DNA of 64,000 nucleotides from the NCBI GenBank assembly GCA_963691705.1, contig OY829537.1:63278304-63342303 (forward strand), in the 5' to 3' direction. Under the pieces are notes generated by a model. That model was not told where the DNA came from. It did not search any database and saw only the letters and a list, made by a program, of their open reading frames with translations. The stretch is from Viola odorata (Eukaryota > Streptophyta > Magnoliopsida > Malpighiales > Violaceae). The translations under genes and the position numbers were made by a program. How positions within the stretch are numbered: position 1 is the stretch's first letter; each line of letters starts with the position of its first letter. Shown here piece by piece: positions 46,560 to 56,403 of the stretch.

Positions 46560-47353
46560 TCTTTGCAAGCATTGTCAAGATCAAGATAGTGGAGCCACAT
46601 GTCACGCTATCAACAACCTAGCCGCCTACATAAAGCATATTCTCTGACATAAATCATTACACCTTGGAAACACGCGAAGCTTAAAAGAGACGATACAACC
46701 CTAAGTAGAACGAATTTTGGTCTTCAAACAAATAGTTCTTGGACTTCTTTTCGTGTTGGGTATCTTGATAACCTTATTTAGAACGATCAAGACACTTGTC
46801 ATTAACAGTTCCACTCTTGGGTATAAAATCTCACTAGGCTGAGATCCTAATGAAGAGAACGACCTTGAGTGGAAACGAGCATTGCAAGACGGTTCACTGG
46901 TTGAACGACTTACTCCTTCAATTAAGGAGAATATCGTTCTCTCTCTACTATTATAAGAAATGATATTTTGGGTAATTTTACTTCTATTTATACACAACTT
47001 TTTATTTTCCTACTCATACACGACTTCTAAATTATGGCAAGAATCACCTTTCCTTAATTTGAGGATCTAACTTCTACTATAAATACAACACATGCATCTA
47101 ACGTACGCATGCAATACTAAACTCTAACCACCCTTATACACATATTCCCTCTGAATTAACTTAATCGTTGGAGTGTCTACGCTGGGACAACCTCCGACGC
47201 TTTACAGGTACCCTTGGCATCAAGATCAACCCTACATCCATCACCTGTGAGCAATTTTATAGGTAACAAAGTTAATAAAGACCTTTCAGACCTTCTGGTT
47301 CTCAATCAAGTAGATTCATGTCTTACATGTCCCTGCACTTGCATACCCAAACA
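46560..47353 (+). repeat. LTR-like region with TATA box
   Basis: A TATA-like 'actataaatac' at 47076-47086 is followed by 'taacttaatcgttggagtgt' and 'ctttacaggta', the R/U5 layout common in plant gypsy LTRs ('atcggagtgtctttgcaggt'). Near 47354 'attggagctcattgtgggg' could be a decayed primer-binding site of the TGGCGCC type. The left end is not located. Confidence 0.4.
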
Positions 47354-48021
47354 AATTGGAGCTCATTGTGGGGTTGAGGCTCGAATTAATTCACTATGGA
47401 AATAAAAACGATTCTAACCCTACAAACAACAATCCCTCGTGCAGCAATCCCACAAAAAGTAATCTTGTAAGTGATAATTCAGTCATCGAAAGATTTACGG
47501 GTCAAACAAACAATCTAATCCCTAGTCCCTAACTTGTAGAATCAATTATTGGACGCAGTCGATCTAACTCCTAACCTAAGAGGTGAAACTCCTAAAAGAT
47601 GTTTCTCCTATAAAAGGTATTTTCTTTAAAGAAAGCCTTTCTCCATAAAAGACATTTCCTCAAATTATTTCATTAAAATCCCTTACTTCAGAAAATACAT
47701 TTTCATAAATGGTTTTATTAACCCTCTAAGTAAATATAAGGCAATAGTAAAAAAGAAACAAAGACGAGACATGTTATTGTGTTTATTGTTTTGTTCACCC
47801 CAAAATAGAAATAAATCTGTATTAATTTATAAAAGTATCTTGACTAATTCTCAAGTAGATAGTAATTAATGAAAAATTAATACTATAACTAATTAAATTA
47901 TTTTATTATCAATGAAAAAAATTCATAACTCACTAAATAAAAGGTAATAATAAAATGGTATCATCTCAACCTATCAAAGAAAGCATTATTTTCAAAAATA
48001 AAAGATAATACATATTATTAT
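47354..48021 (+). other. Decayed retrotransposon leader / AT-rich DNA
   Basis: A short open stretch from about 47395 (MEIKTILTLQ) may be the start of a lost gag. Then AT-rich sequence follows without any supported feature up to the CACTA terminus at 48022. Confidence 0.3.
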
Positions 48022-48253
48022 CACTAAAAAAAAAATTGTTTGATTCCGACGGCCAAACTCCGTCAAAAAATACTAACTTTCGGTTGGAAATCAGACATTT
48101 CAACAGCTTCTTCGATGGCTCTATGTCGTTGTTGAATGACTCGTCAAACACTCTACTTTTCGACCGAAATAATTGACAAAAAATTATTTCGAGGGACTTG
48201 CAACAGAGATAGCAGCCGAAAGCAATGTCTGTCGAAAATTGGAGATCGAGTTG
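48022..48253 (+). mobile_element. Left end of a CACTA element of the same family as the 12.1-kb end
   Basis: Starts CACTAAAAAAAAAATTG (one base short of CACTACAAAA) and runs through CCGACGG and TCGACC-type subterminal repeats. It shares 'ATGTCGTTG', TTTTCGAGGGACTTGCAAC and 'GTCGAAAATTGGAG' with the 11.9-12.1 kb end read in reverse. It is cut after about 230 bases by a second CACTA terminus at 48254. Confidence 0.65.
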
Positions 48254-48660
48254 CACTACAAAAAAAGGAGGACGGGAACGGTTATATAACGCAATTTGTG
48301 TCAGTTTTAACCGACGCTAAATGCCTCTGCGGCGGCTTAAAAACTGACGCTATTCTTGGTGTCGTGAGGTCAATTTGTGTCAGTTTTTTACAACCGCCGG
48401 AATAACTGACGCAATGATATAGCGTTAGTTGTAACCGACGTAAAATACAAATATCACTTTTTAGGACATCGTTTTGTGTCGGTTCAAACCGCCACTATAA
48501 TTTGCATTTGTATTTTGCATCACTTGCAGCCGACGCTAATCTACTATTTAAAATTCTCATTATGTGGGTTTTGCGGCAGTTATAACTGTTGTTAATCTAC
48601 TATTACGCTTGATTTTGTGTTAGTTCTTAACGGACACTAAAGTTCATTCATTGAAAATCC
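48254..48660. repeat. CACTA subterminal repeats (accgacgcta type)
   Basis: At least six degenerate copies in both orientations of 'ttgtgtcagttttaaccgac' / 'gacgctaat' within 400 bases of the terminus. They are likely binding sites for the element's accessory protein. Confidence 0.75.
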
Positions 48661-50419
48661 CAAATCACTTTTGCTTTTGCTAAAATTAAATTTAATTCAG
48701 CACAACCACATGGAGAAAAGCAAACTTTATTTAATAAAAGTGTAAGTCTTACATTTGCTGAAATTCAAGTTCTAGTCCGGATTCAAGTACAAATTTTACA
48801 ATAACTAAAATAGTATTTTGAATAACAATTAAAAACATGAAGTCTAAGTTCAGTTTTGTGGTTGATGGCTTGGATTAGGTTCATGGCTAGCAGGTGATGA
48901 TGGTCGTGCTCCCGTTGGCGATGTCTCTCTGCTATTTGCATCTACCTATAATATGTTAAAATTGATAATAAAATTAATAATAATGGCATTGATAAAAAAA
49001 AATACATTATAACTGCAAAATTCAAGTCAGCACCCAATATCAAGTCAACACATCACACCCTTTAGCATCTTTAAGTTTGTATCTAACCAAAACTCCAATG
49101 ATCAGAAAGTAATTAGCCACAAAAAATATGCTACCATCAAACCCTATTCTATTATAGCCTGACACCCTTTAGCATCCAAAATCTCAGTAACATTGGAACA
49201 ACAACAACCAGTAGCATTAGAACAACAACTAGTAGAATTGATAAACTAGTAGTAGAAAAATAACAACCAGTAGCAGAATGATAAATTATTATTTTCAATT
49301 ACTTACTTGAGCATTGAAAAAAGTTGCCAATCCCTCGGGTAGCTGTCCTTTTTGCTGTTGAAGAAGAAACATTACAGCTTCAGTTAAAGCTGCCACTTTG
49401 TTCTTTTCAGTGGACAACTCTTGTTGCAAATCATTGAGTTCAGGGTTATTTGTGGATGCGATGGCTAAGTAACAGATGTCCCGCTAGACCGGCTTGTAGA
49501 GCTAAAATATTGAGACGGGGTAGCTCTATTTCCTAAACCACGAACTCTCCCCGAGTGTTCTATAACAGGCACCTTAGCTAAAGAATCATTTTCAGAAACT
49601 TTTGTTGGACAACCTTCTCTCTCAAAGTTCAGAATCTTTTCCTGTAAACATGAAGAGAGTTTCAAACAATGACAAGCCAAAACATCTATAAATGCAAGGA
49701 TTATTATTCAATTTTATACTTACACAAACAATCTTGGCCTCTTTATTCACATATGACCCATCTTGTTTTTTATGAGTAATGTCATACATTGTCCCTCTAC
49801 TAACACGCTTGCCAATTTTAGATTCCTATTCAATAACCAATTTTAAATTTAGAGAATTTAAATTCAACTAGAAAAACTTATAAGAATATGTCAAGTAAAT
49901 TTTTTACCACTTCATATTGTCTTCGAGCTAGTGTTTTGGAGCCTCCAGTGTGTGGGATAGTTAACTTTTGCCTATTCTCAACATTTTTCTCACACATTTT
50001 CTTGATGATTTCAAGGGAAATATAATTATTGTAAGAATAATTTCTTAAAAAGAGTTATTTATAAGGAAAGGAAAGACCACAAAGTACCTGAGTTGATTCC
50101 AGCAATCGGTAATCAATGAATGTTGCCCAATTTTCTTTCCTGATTCCTTCAGGGAGATTGTCAATATTTTGTTCTCTTGTCAGTGATGGATCACAGTATT
50201 CATTGAATAGCTTTCCCCTAGCATCTTTCCATCTCCTCCCCGTTGCCTGAATTGAATCACAAGAATAACAAATAAATAAATTACAGCTTTAACTTACTAG
50301 TAGCGTGCTATTGTACACATCATCCTTATGATCAACAAGCATTTTATCCCATCGTGGATAGCTGATGGGTAGAGCATCAAAATCACAAGCTAAGGCTCCT
50401 ACAAATCCTCCCAGCAGTC

Positions 50420-50770
50420 TATTGAATATCCAAACAACACGTCCATTCCAACCATTGCGTCCGTTCCAACCGTTGTGTCTATTCCAATCGTTGTGTCCGT
50501 TCCAGTCGTTGTGCCCGTTCCAACCGTTGCGTCCATTAATAGAACGGACACAATACTTATTATAAATAGGTATTGATACCTTTGTTGTAAAATATGAAAA
50601 TATATATCAGCATCAATAATGTAGTCTATGTTTCCGGCTCTCAAAGCCCAACTTTCTATTTCTGCATTCTACTATTCATATTTGAATTCTACTATTTATA
50701 AATTCATTTTACTATTTATTAAATATCGAGTTTCTACTTGGTATCAGAAACATAATTATTATTTTCTATA
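50420..50770 (+). repeat. Copia 5' LTR (351 bp) with five 18-bp repeats
   Basis: Contains five copies of an 18-base unit like 'cgtccgttccaaccgttg' (about 50440-50530), then a TATA-like 'cttattataaataggta' and a 20-base duplication ('tattcatatttgaattctac') absent from the other LTR. Confidence 0.9.
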
Positions 50771-51700
50771 TGGTAGCGGAGCCTCTTGATCTTAAGAGGC
50801 ATGTGGCAGCAAACTCATGAAGATGTTGGTTTTGAGGGGGAGTGGTGACAGTCAACACCAACCTCATCTGTGTATTGTTCTACCATGAGTGGAACACAAA
50901 CAAAAGCGGAGCCGATCAATTGAAATCATCATGAGCAAATCTGAATCTGAAAGCTGTGATGCAAAATCTGCTCTGATTATTTTACAACCGACAATCGCGG
51001 GATCATCCTTGATGAAACAAATTGTTGATGCTAAGGTCGAAATGTTAACTGCTAAAAAGGAGAAACTTTCCTTCATCTGTGGTAATTCTCCATTACCTAC
51101 TGAAAAGGATGATGGATATGAAAAATGATTTGAGTGGTGGATTCGAACAGGTGCGTGGCGATATCCTAAGAAAGGATCCAGTTCCTGAAGGTCCAACAAA
51201 TTAATTGAAAAATAGTTTAGATGGTGGATTCGAACAGGTGCATGGTGATATCCTAAGAAAGGATCCAATTCCTGATGATCCACCTCTCTCCTTGATCCAT
51301 CGTGAGATTTCTCAAAAAAATAACGATGAATGGAGAACCCGAGAAAGGTGAAGCTTCCACTGTTATCAGTCGCAATCCTCAAGACAAGGTTCAAGGAAGG
51401 TCCAACAAATTAATTGAAAGAAGCAAACCAAAGCTGCAGAACTTCAAGGGGAGTAACATCAACTGAAAGTTCTGAACATGAAAATATGATTGAAATATAA
51501 TGATGAGTATGATGACACTCACATATTGGTGCGAAACCAAGCTGAAGATGTTACAATGAAGAGAATCATAATGAACACTCAGAGGGTTATAATGAAGACT
51601 CAGAAGGAAGTCACAATGACAGTGAAAGGAGTCATAATAAACACTCAGAGGGTTATAATGAAGACTCATAGGGAAGTTACAATGATAGTGTTGATCCCTT
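50771..51700 (+). pseudogene. Copia leader and gag-like remnant
   Basis: Degenerate sequence after the primer-binding site. Repeated phrases (GGFEQVRGDILRKDP occurs twice, about 51130-51180 and 51221-51270) show an internal duplication of about 90 bases. A Ser/Lys-rich frame at 50889-51128 may be a gag remnant. 51570-51670 also repeats 'aacactcagagggttataatgaag' style units. No domain is recognised. Confidence 0.4.
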
Positions 51701-52705
51701 GCAATAATTTAATGTAAAGAATGCATTTCTTCATGGTGAACTGAGAGAAGAAGTGTATATGGATCTTCCACCAGGTTGTATAATCTGTGAACATCAACAA
51801 CAAAAAGTGTGCAGGTTGAAGAAATCATTGTATGGGCTTAAACAGTCCCTAAGAGCTTGGTTTGGGAGATTTACAAAAGCCATGAATGAATTTGGCTATT
51901 GTCAAAGCAATGCATATCATACGTTGTTCCTAAAGAAATGACAAGACAAGATAATTGCACTCATCGTATACGTTGATGACATGGTGGTGACTGGAAATGA
52001 TCCTGAAGAAAGAAGGGCATTGCAAAACTACCTGTCTACTGAATTTGAAATGAAAGATCTTGGTCCACTAAAGTACTTCCTTGGAATTAAATTGTCCAGA
52101 TCCTCCAAAGGTATATCTCTATCACAACGGAAATATACTTTGGATTTACTACATGAAACTGGTATGTCAGCCAGCTGAAACACCCATCGAAGAGGACTTG
52201 AAGTTGTCATTTGAACCTGACCAAATTCCTGTAAATAAAGGGCAATACTAGAGACTGGTTGGGAAATTGATGTACTTGGCTCATACTTGGCCAGATCTCG
52301 CCTATGCATTGAGTATTGTCAGTCAGGTTATGCACAATCTTGGAGAACAACACATGAAAGCAGTCATGCGTATACTAAGATTGGGCTGGATCGATTGATG
52401 ATAGACGATCTACCTCAGGCTACTTTACCTTTGTAGTAGGTAACCTCATGACATGGAGAAGCAAGAAGCAAAATGTTGTTGCTCGATCCAGTGCAGAAGC
52501 CGAATACAGAGGCATGACCCTTGGATTATGTGAAGCATTGTGGTTGAAATTACTCTTGACAGATCTGGGATTCCCATCTCTAAAATCGATTGAGTTGTAC
52601 TGTGATAATAAGGTTGCTCGTGACATTGCACACAATCTCGTCCAACATGATCGAACTAAACAAGTAGAAGTATTCTCTAGGATCATTTGCAAGTTGGGCA
52701 TATGA
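51700..52705 (+). pseudogene. Copia reverse transcriptase / RNase H fragment
   Basis: RVT_2-type RT: KNAFLHGELREEVYMDLPPG, then VCRLKKSLYGLKQS, the catalytic YVDDM box at about 51970, and LGPLKYFLGIKLSRSS. After two stops and shifts, fragments of MYLAHTWPDLAYALS follow. RNase H: MTWRSKKQNVVARSSAEAEY (catalytic Glu region) and LYCDNKVARDIAHN. A deletion sits between the RT tail and RNase H near 52390. It is not functional. Confidence 0.88.
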
Positions 52706-52733
52706 GATATCTACGCATCAACTTGAGAGGGAG

Positions 52734-53100
52734 TGTTGAATATCCAAACAACACTTCCATTCCAACCGTTGCGTCCGTTCCAACCGTTGTGTCTGTTCCA
52801 ATCGTTGTGTCCTTTCCAACCGTTGTGTTCGTTCCAACCGTTGTGTCTGTTCCAACCGTTGCATCTACACCAACAGTTGCGTCCATTAATAGAACGGACA
52901 CAATACTTCTTATAAATAGGTATTGATACCTTTGTTGTAAAATATGAAAATATATATCAATATCAACAATGTAGTCTCTGTATCCGGCTCTCAGAGCCCA
53001 ACTTTCTATTTCTGCATTCTACTATTTATAAATTCATTTTACTATTTATTAAATATCGAGTTTCTACTTGGTATCATAAACATCATTATTATTTTCTACA
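52734..53100 (+). repeat. Copia 3' LTR (367 bp) with seven 18-bp repeats
   Basis: Same sequence as the 5' LTR but with seven copies of the 18-base 'cgttccaaccgttgtgtc' unit (about 52760-52886) instead of five, and lacking the 20-base duplication. The two differences account exactly for the 16-bp length gap. Confidence 0.9.
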
Positions 53101-53775
53101 CAGTCCACCTGCTTCTCCAATTGCTGCTCCACGATCATTTACTGGAACCACAACTCTTGTATTTTCTGGAAGTGTCCAAACATCATCCACATTGAGGTGT
53201 TCTTCTTTTTTAACTCCATTAGCACCTGTTAAGTAATGTGAATTATTAATAATCATAACTACCAAGTATCATTAAATATAAATTTAGTAATATGTGATGA
53301 AAAGAGCAAACCTATCACTTCAACAGTCCAATACTTGGTAGACTTTCGCTTGGTCATTGCTAATCTACGACCAACTTCTGTATCCTGAGGAATAAACCTT
53401 TGCGACGGATATTCTGTTGCAAACCGTCGCTAATTTGCATCAGAATTTTTCCGTTGCAAAAAGTTCGTCGCTATTTGACAAATAGTTTGTAGTGCAAAAA
53501 GTGTTACCTAGCCAGATCAATCGATTCAACCCCAAAACATCTTAAAACTTCAGTCGAGAAAGAGATGATGGTTTTGGAAACTTATCATAGATGTGGTCAT
53601 GAATTCAACTACGGTTGTGTATGAAAGGGAAGCTCTGAAATTATTTAATTTTATTGATCCTTTTAGTGAATCACCCTCCACTCACAATCAATATTTTATA
53701 TTTATTTTGCAGGAACTCAAAATAGAATTTGAGTCATGTAATAGTTACATGCAAAATGCTTTGCTTGAAGACCAT

Positions 53776-54393
53776 GCACTAGATACGATCATTCTCATCA
53801 AACTACGTTCATGGAAAGCATTAAGTAGAATTTGTTGACGAGTGATGCTCAGCAAATGAGAGAATACTATTGCTACTCGAATTTTGACATTGTTTTATTA
53901 TGTCATTTCCTCATTTCTATCATTTTATCATATTATCAACCTTTTAAATCGTATTTCTATTTATTTTTGATCATTTGCTATTTATTTTTCTGTTTTATTC
54001 CGTTTCGTGTCATTTTAGTTTTTTCCCTTTTTTTTCATATTTTAATTTTTTTCTCGTTCGAACTTCTATTGGTTCCGTGGGAGTAGCACTAGATACGACC
54101 ATTCTCATCAAACTACATTCATGGAAAGCATTAAGTAGAATTTGTTGACGAGTGATGCTCAACAAATGAGAGAATACTATTGCTACTTGAATTTTGGCAT
54201 TGTTTTATTATGTCATTTCTGCATTTCTATCATTTTATCATATTATCAACCTTTTAAATCATATTTCTATTTATTTTTTATCATTTGCTATTTATTTTTC
54301 TGTTTTATTCCGTTTTGTGTCATTTCAGTTTTTTCCCCTTTTTTCATATTTTAATTTTTTTTTTCTCGTTCGAACTTCTATCGGTTCCGTGGG
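53776..54393. repeat. 310-bp tandem duplication
   Basis: The block starting 'gcactagatacgatcattct' at 53776 is repeated from 54086 with about 4% differences, through 'ttcgttcgaacttctatcggt'-like sequence and 'ccgtgggag'. The second copy ends at about 54393, where sequence continues into 'attcctcgagcc'. Confidence 0.9.
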
Positions 54394-54682
54394 AGATTCC
54401 TCGAGCCATAGATCGAACATTTTTATTTATTTGCTATATATTATCTACTATTATTTTGTTTCACATCATTTCATTTTATTTTTTTTAGTTCACTTTGTTT
54501 TAGCATTTTTTTACGTTCGAACTTCTATCGGTTCTGAGCGAGCTTTCTCGGACCATAGATCGAACTTTTTCCTTGTTTAATATTTGTTATTTATGTTGTT
54601 TCACTTTATTCTATATTATGGTAATTTTTTGTTCGAGCTATTATTCATTTCAAGCGAGACTGCTCGTACCATCAGCTCGAAC
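54368..54682. repeat. Three spaced hairpin modules (GTTCGA ... TCGAAC)
   Basis: Modules at 54368-54418, 54515-54565 and 54631-54682. Each is 51-52 bases, opens GTTCGA(A/G)CT, closes (A/G)(A/C)TCGAAC, and has inner pairing CTATCGG with CCATAG in the first two. A half module (54056-54085) is cut by the tandem-duplication junction. They lie 330-640 bases upstream of the TATA box at 55010. Confidence 0.75.
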
Positions 54683-55009
54683 CGAATAAATTGATTTAAA
54701 ACCACCTTTCCTTCATTTTCATCATCCACCGTTGATCTGTTTGACTCAAAACAGATCAACGACTCCCTCAAGGTTTTTTTCAACCCTTACCATCACCAAT
54801 TAAGGCCATTAATGCCGCTCATCACCTTTCCGGAACCGACTCCCCTAGTTACCACCCAAGTCGTCCTCGGTCGCTCCCCAGCAAATTCATCATCATGAAC
54901 CTCCCATCAACCGAACTTTTCATGGCCACTTGCCCTTACTCCTCACGTTTGCGTCGGCCACTCGCACCGTGCTCGCCAAGCTCAGTCGCGCCATCCTCGC
55001 CTATAAATA

Positions 55010-55020
55010 CCCCTCAATCT
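55010..55020 (+). promoter_or_regulatory. TATA box of the LTR-like region
   Basis: CCTATAAATAC lies in a GC-richer context and is followed by a T/C-rich stretch, as in LTR promoters. It is the best candidate for transcription start of the surrounding LTR. Confidence 0.5.
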
Positions 55021-55938
55021 TCAAGCTTTCTCCCTCTAATTTCTCACTCTGTAATTGCTCATCATCAAGGTACAATTTATTGCTTTTATCCAGTCAACTG
55101 TTGCCTTCAATTTATTTAATTGCTTGCATTTATGCCACTGTTGTAATTCAAACAAATTGCCTCTGTTTTATTTTCAATCAATTGTTGCTTTCGACTCAAT
55201 CAAATTGCGGCCTCTATTTTAATTTAATTTCCCTGTTTTGTTTCGTCCAATTACCTGCTGTTTTGAACTCATTTTTGTCATTATTTTGATTTAATTTTGC
55301 TTGCTTTTATCATTTAATTGCTTACTATTTTTAGTTCAATTGAATTGCTATTCTGTTTGGATAAATTGTTGTTGCTGTTGGGATGATTTTGGTCGTTTAA
55401 ATTGCTTGATTTTTTTGCCCAGGTGTGGCCTTTGGTCGCCGGCAATGGAGTCGACGACCCAAGGAAGAAGAAGAAGTTGTTTTGAAAATGGAGGGAAGCG
55501 CTCGGGCTGGCACTATTCCCAACCCAAGTTGTTCATGGGTTGGCACCGTTCCCAGCCCAAGTTGGTCATGGGCTGGCACTGTTCCAGCCTAAACGGAAAA
55601 AAGAAGAAAGATGGGCAAAATTATTCATCGGCCCATCAAGAGGAAGAAAGGCTTTTGGGCCTGGTTAGCTGGGCCCGGTTCGGCTCGGATAGCTAGGCCC
55701 ATCAAGTCATCTTTGCGTCAATTGTTCGTTTGTAATAATTAGTCAATAATTTACCGAATTGTTGTAATAATCAGTTTATCGCTTTATTCAATTGCTTGTT
55801 TTTTAAATTACTAATCATTTTATTTTGTTTATTATTCGTTATCGCTCGTACTAATAATCTCATTTTGTAGGATAAAAATCAATCAGTATCTACTCTCAAG
55901 TGTACCTTTCTCACCCTCTTATTTATTTCAACGCTTTT

Positions 55939-56062
55939 CGAATATTCATATGCATGATCATTTAGAAATGTTAGAACTCGAATATTAGTATGCATGTTTA
56001 TTTAGAAATGTTAGAACTCGAATATTCGTATGCATATTTATTTAGAAATGTTAGAACTCGAT
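55939..56062. repeat. 40-bp tandem repeat, three copies
   Basis: Units start at 55939, 55979 and 56019 with 'cgaatatt' and contain 'tatgcat' and 'tttagaaatgttagaact'. The spacing is exactly 40 bases. Confidence 0.9.
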
Positions 56063-56403
56063 TTTCTTCGTGAGCATTTGCCCGATAATGATAGAGGGTG
56101 TTTGCTTTAGTAAAGATTAAACAGTACCAATTATGTTGAAAATCAGTCCCTACCAGTCCCGATCAGTCCCGAACAATCCTAAGCAACGTATAAGTCTAAA
56201 GCGGCGATTCCTCTGAGGGCCCAATTACGTGTTTTTAGATGATTTTTAACACCTCTATCTTTTAACCGGTAACCTTTTTAGGATGAGATTCGGGTGCCTA
56301 ACACCTTCCCGAGTCTATAAATCGACCCCGAACCGTTGTTCTCGGGTTCAGACCCTTTTTTATTCCTTAGTTTTTTTTTCTTTTTCTTTTGGACCTTAGG
56401 TTT

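Larger units (their letters stand above)
50420..53100 (+). mobile_element. Internally deleted Ty1/copia retrotransposon (2.68 kb)
   Basis: 5' LTR 50420-50770 and 3' LTR 52734-53100, flanked by identical CAGTC (50415-50419, 53101-53105). The 5' LTR begins TATTGAATATCC and the 3' LTR TGTTGAATATCC. A primer-binding-like TGGTAGCGGAGCC follows at 50771 (initiator tRNA-Met form is TGGTATCAGAGCC), and a polypurine AACTTGAGAGGGAG precedes 52734. Internal DNA of about 2 kb keeps only RT and RNase H; gag, protease and integrase are gone. It inserted into an exon of the CACTA Transposase_24 gene. Confidence 0.92.
48850..53357 (-). pseudogene. Transposase_24 (Ptta/En-Spm) gene split by a copia insertion
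   Basis: Minus-strand multi-exon gene, possible start at 53357 (MTKRKSTKYWTVEVIG). Suggested exons: 53357-53312; 53225-53101 continued at 50419-50298 after removing the copia element; 50246-50088; about 50003-49918; about 49825-49724; 49641-49317; 48945-48850. GT/AG signals support most junctions. Motifs: VVVPVNDRGAAIGEAGGL; GALACDFDALPISYPRWDKM; TGRRWKDARGKLFNEY; GKRVSRGTMYDITHKKQDGS; GRVRGLGNRATPSQYF; and a final coiled coil (NDLQQELSTEKNKVAALTEA). A one-base shift near 49465 breaks the sixth exon. Apart from this and the insertion, the gene is well kept, so this CACTA is younger than the one at 2.7-12.1 kb. Confidence 0.75.
48254..53494 (-). mobile_element. CACTA DNA with two outward termini and a Transposase_24 gene
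   Basis: Left terminus CACTACAAAAAAAGG at 48254, followed by 400 bases of 'aaccgacgctaa' / 'tgtgtcagtt' subterminal repeats. Right terminus ...AAATAGTTTGTAGTG at 53494, preceded by 'gcgacgg' and 'ccgtcgctaa' repeats. The enclosed gene reads on the minus strand. The flanking trinucleotides differ (ttg left, caa right) and the subterminal repeats differ, so the two ends may belong to different elements. No TNP2-like gene is present, so this DNA is non-autonomous. Confidence 0.6.
53495..56403 (+). repeat. Large LTR-like region (probably Tat/Ogre-type gypsy)
   Basis: A TATA box (cctataaatac) at 55010-55020 with a CT/T-rich transcript-like region after it, and, near the right end, 'gggtgcctaacaccttcccg' (56293), a phrase I know from LTR ends of Tat-lineage retrotransposons. 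No TG...CA limits or partner LTR are found, because the Athila LTR begins immediately at 56404. The region holds a 310-bp tandem duplication, three hairpin modules and a 40-bp tandem repeat. The open frames here are T-rich or Pro/Ser-rich composition only. Confidence 0.45.

Noticed and set aside
50365..50565. Open frame with repeated 'PFQPLC'-like hexapeptides (also 52733-52915)
   Set aside because: It is a translation of the 18-bp repeats in the copia LTRs, not a gene.
48254..53494. A single clean CACTA with 3-bp target duplication
   Set aside because: Flanking trinucleotides differ and the subterminal repeats of the two ends are of different types, so I do not claim one intact element.
53832..54580. 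Hydrophobic Phe/Leu/Ile-rich frames that look like membrane proteins
   Set aside because: T-rich DNA translated. The frames follow the 310-bp duplication and have no start context or homologue I recognise.
54895..55696. Overlapping Ser/Pro and Trp/His-rich frames downstream of the TATA box
   Set aside because: They lie within the transcribed part of an LTR-like region and carry no domain.
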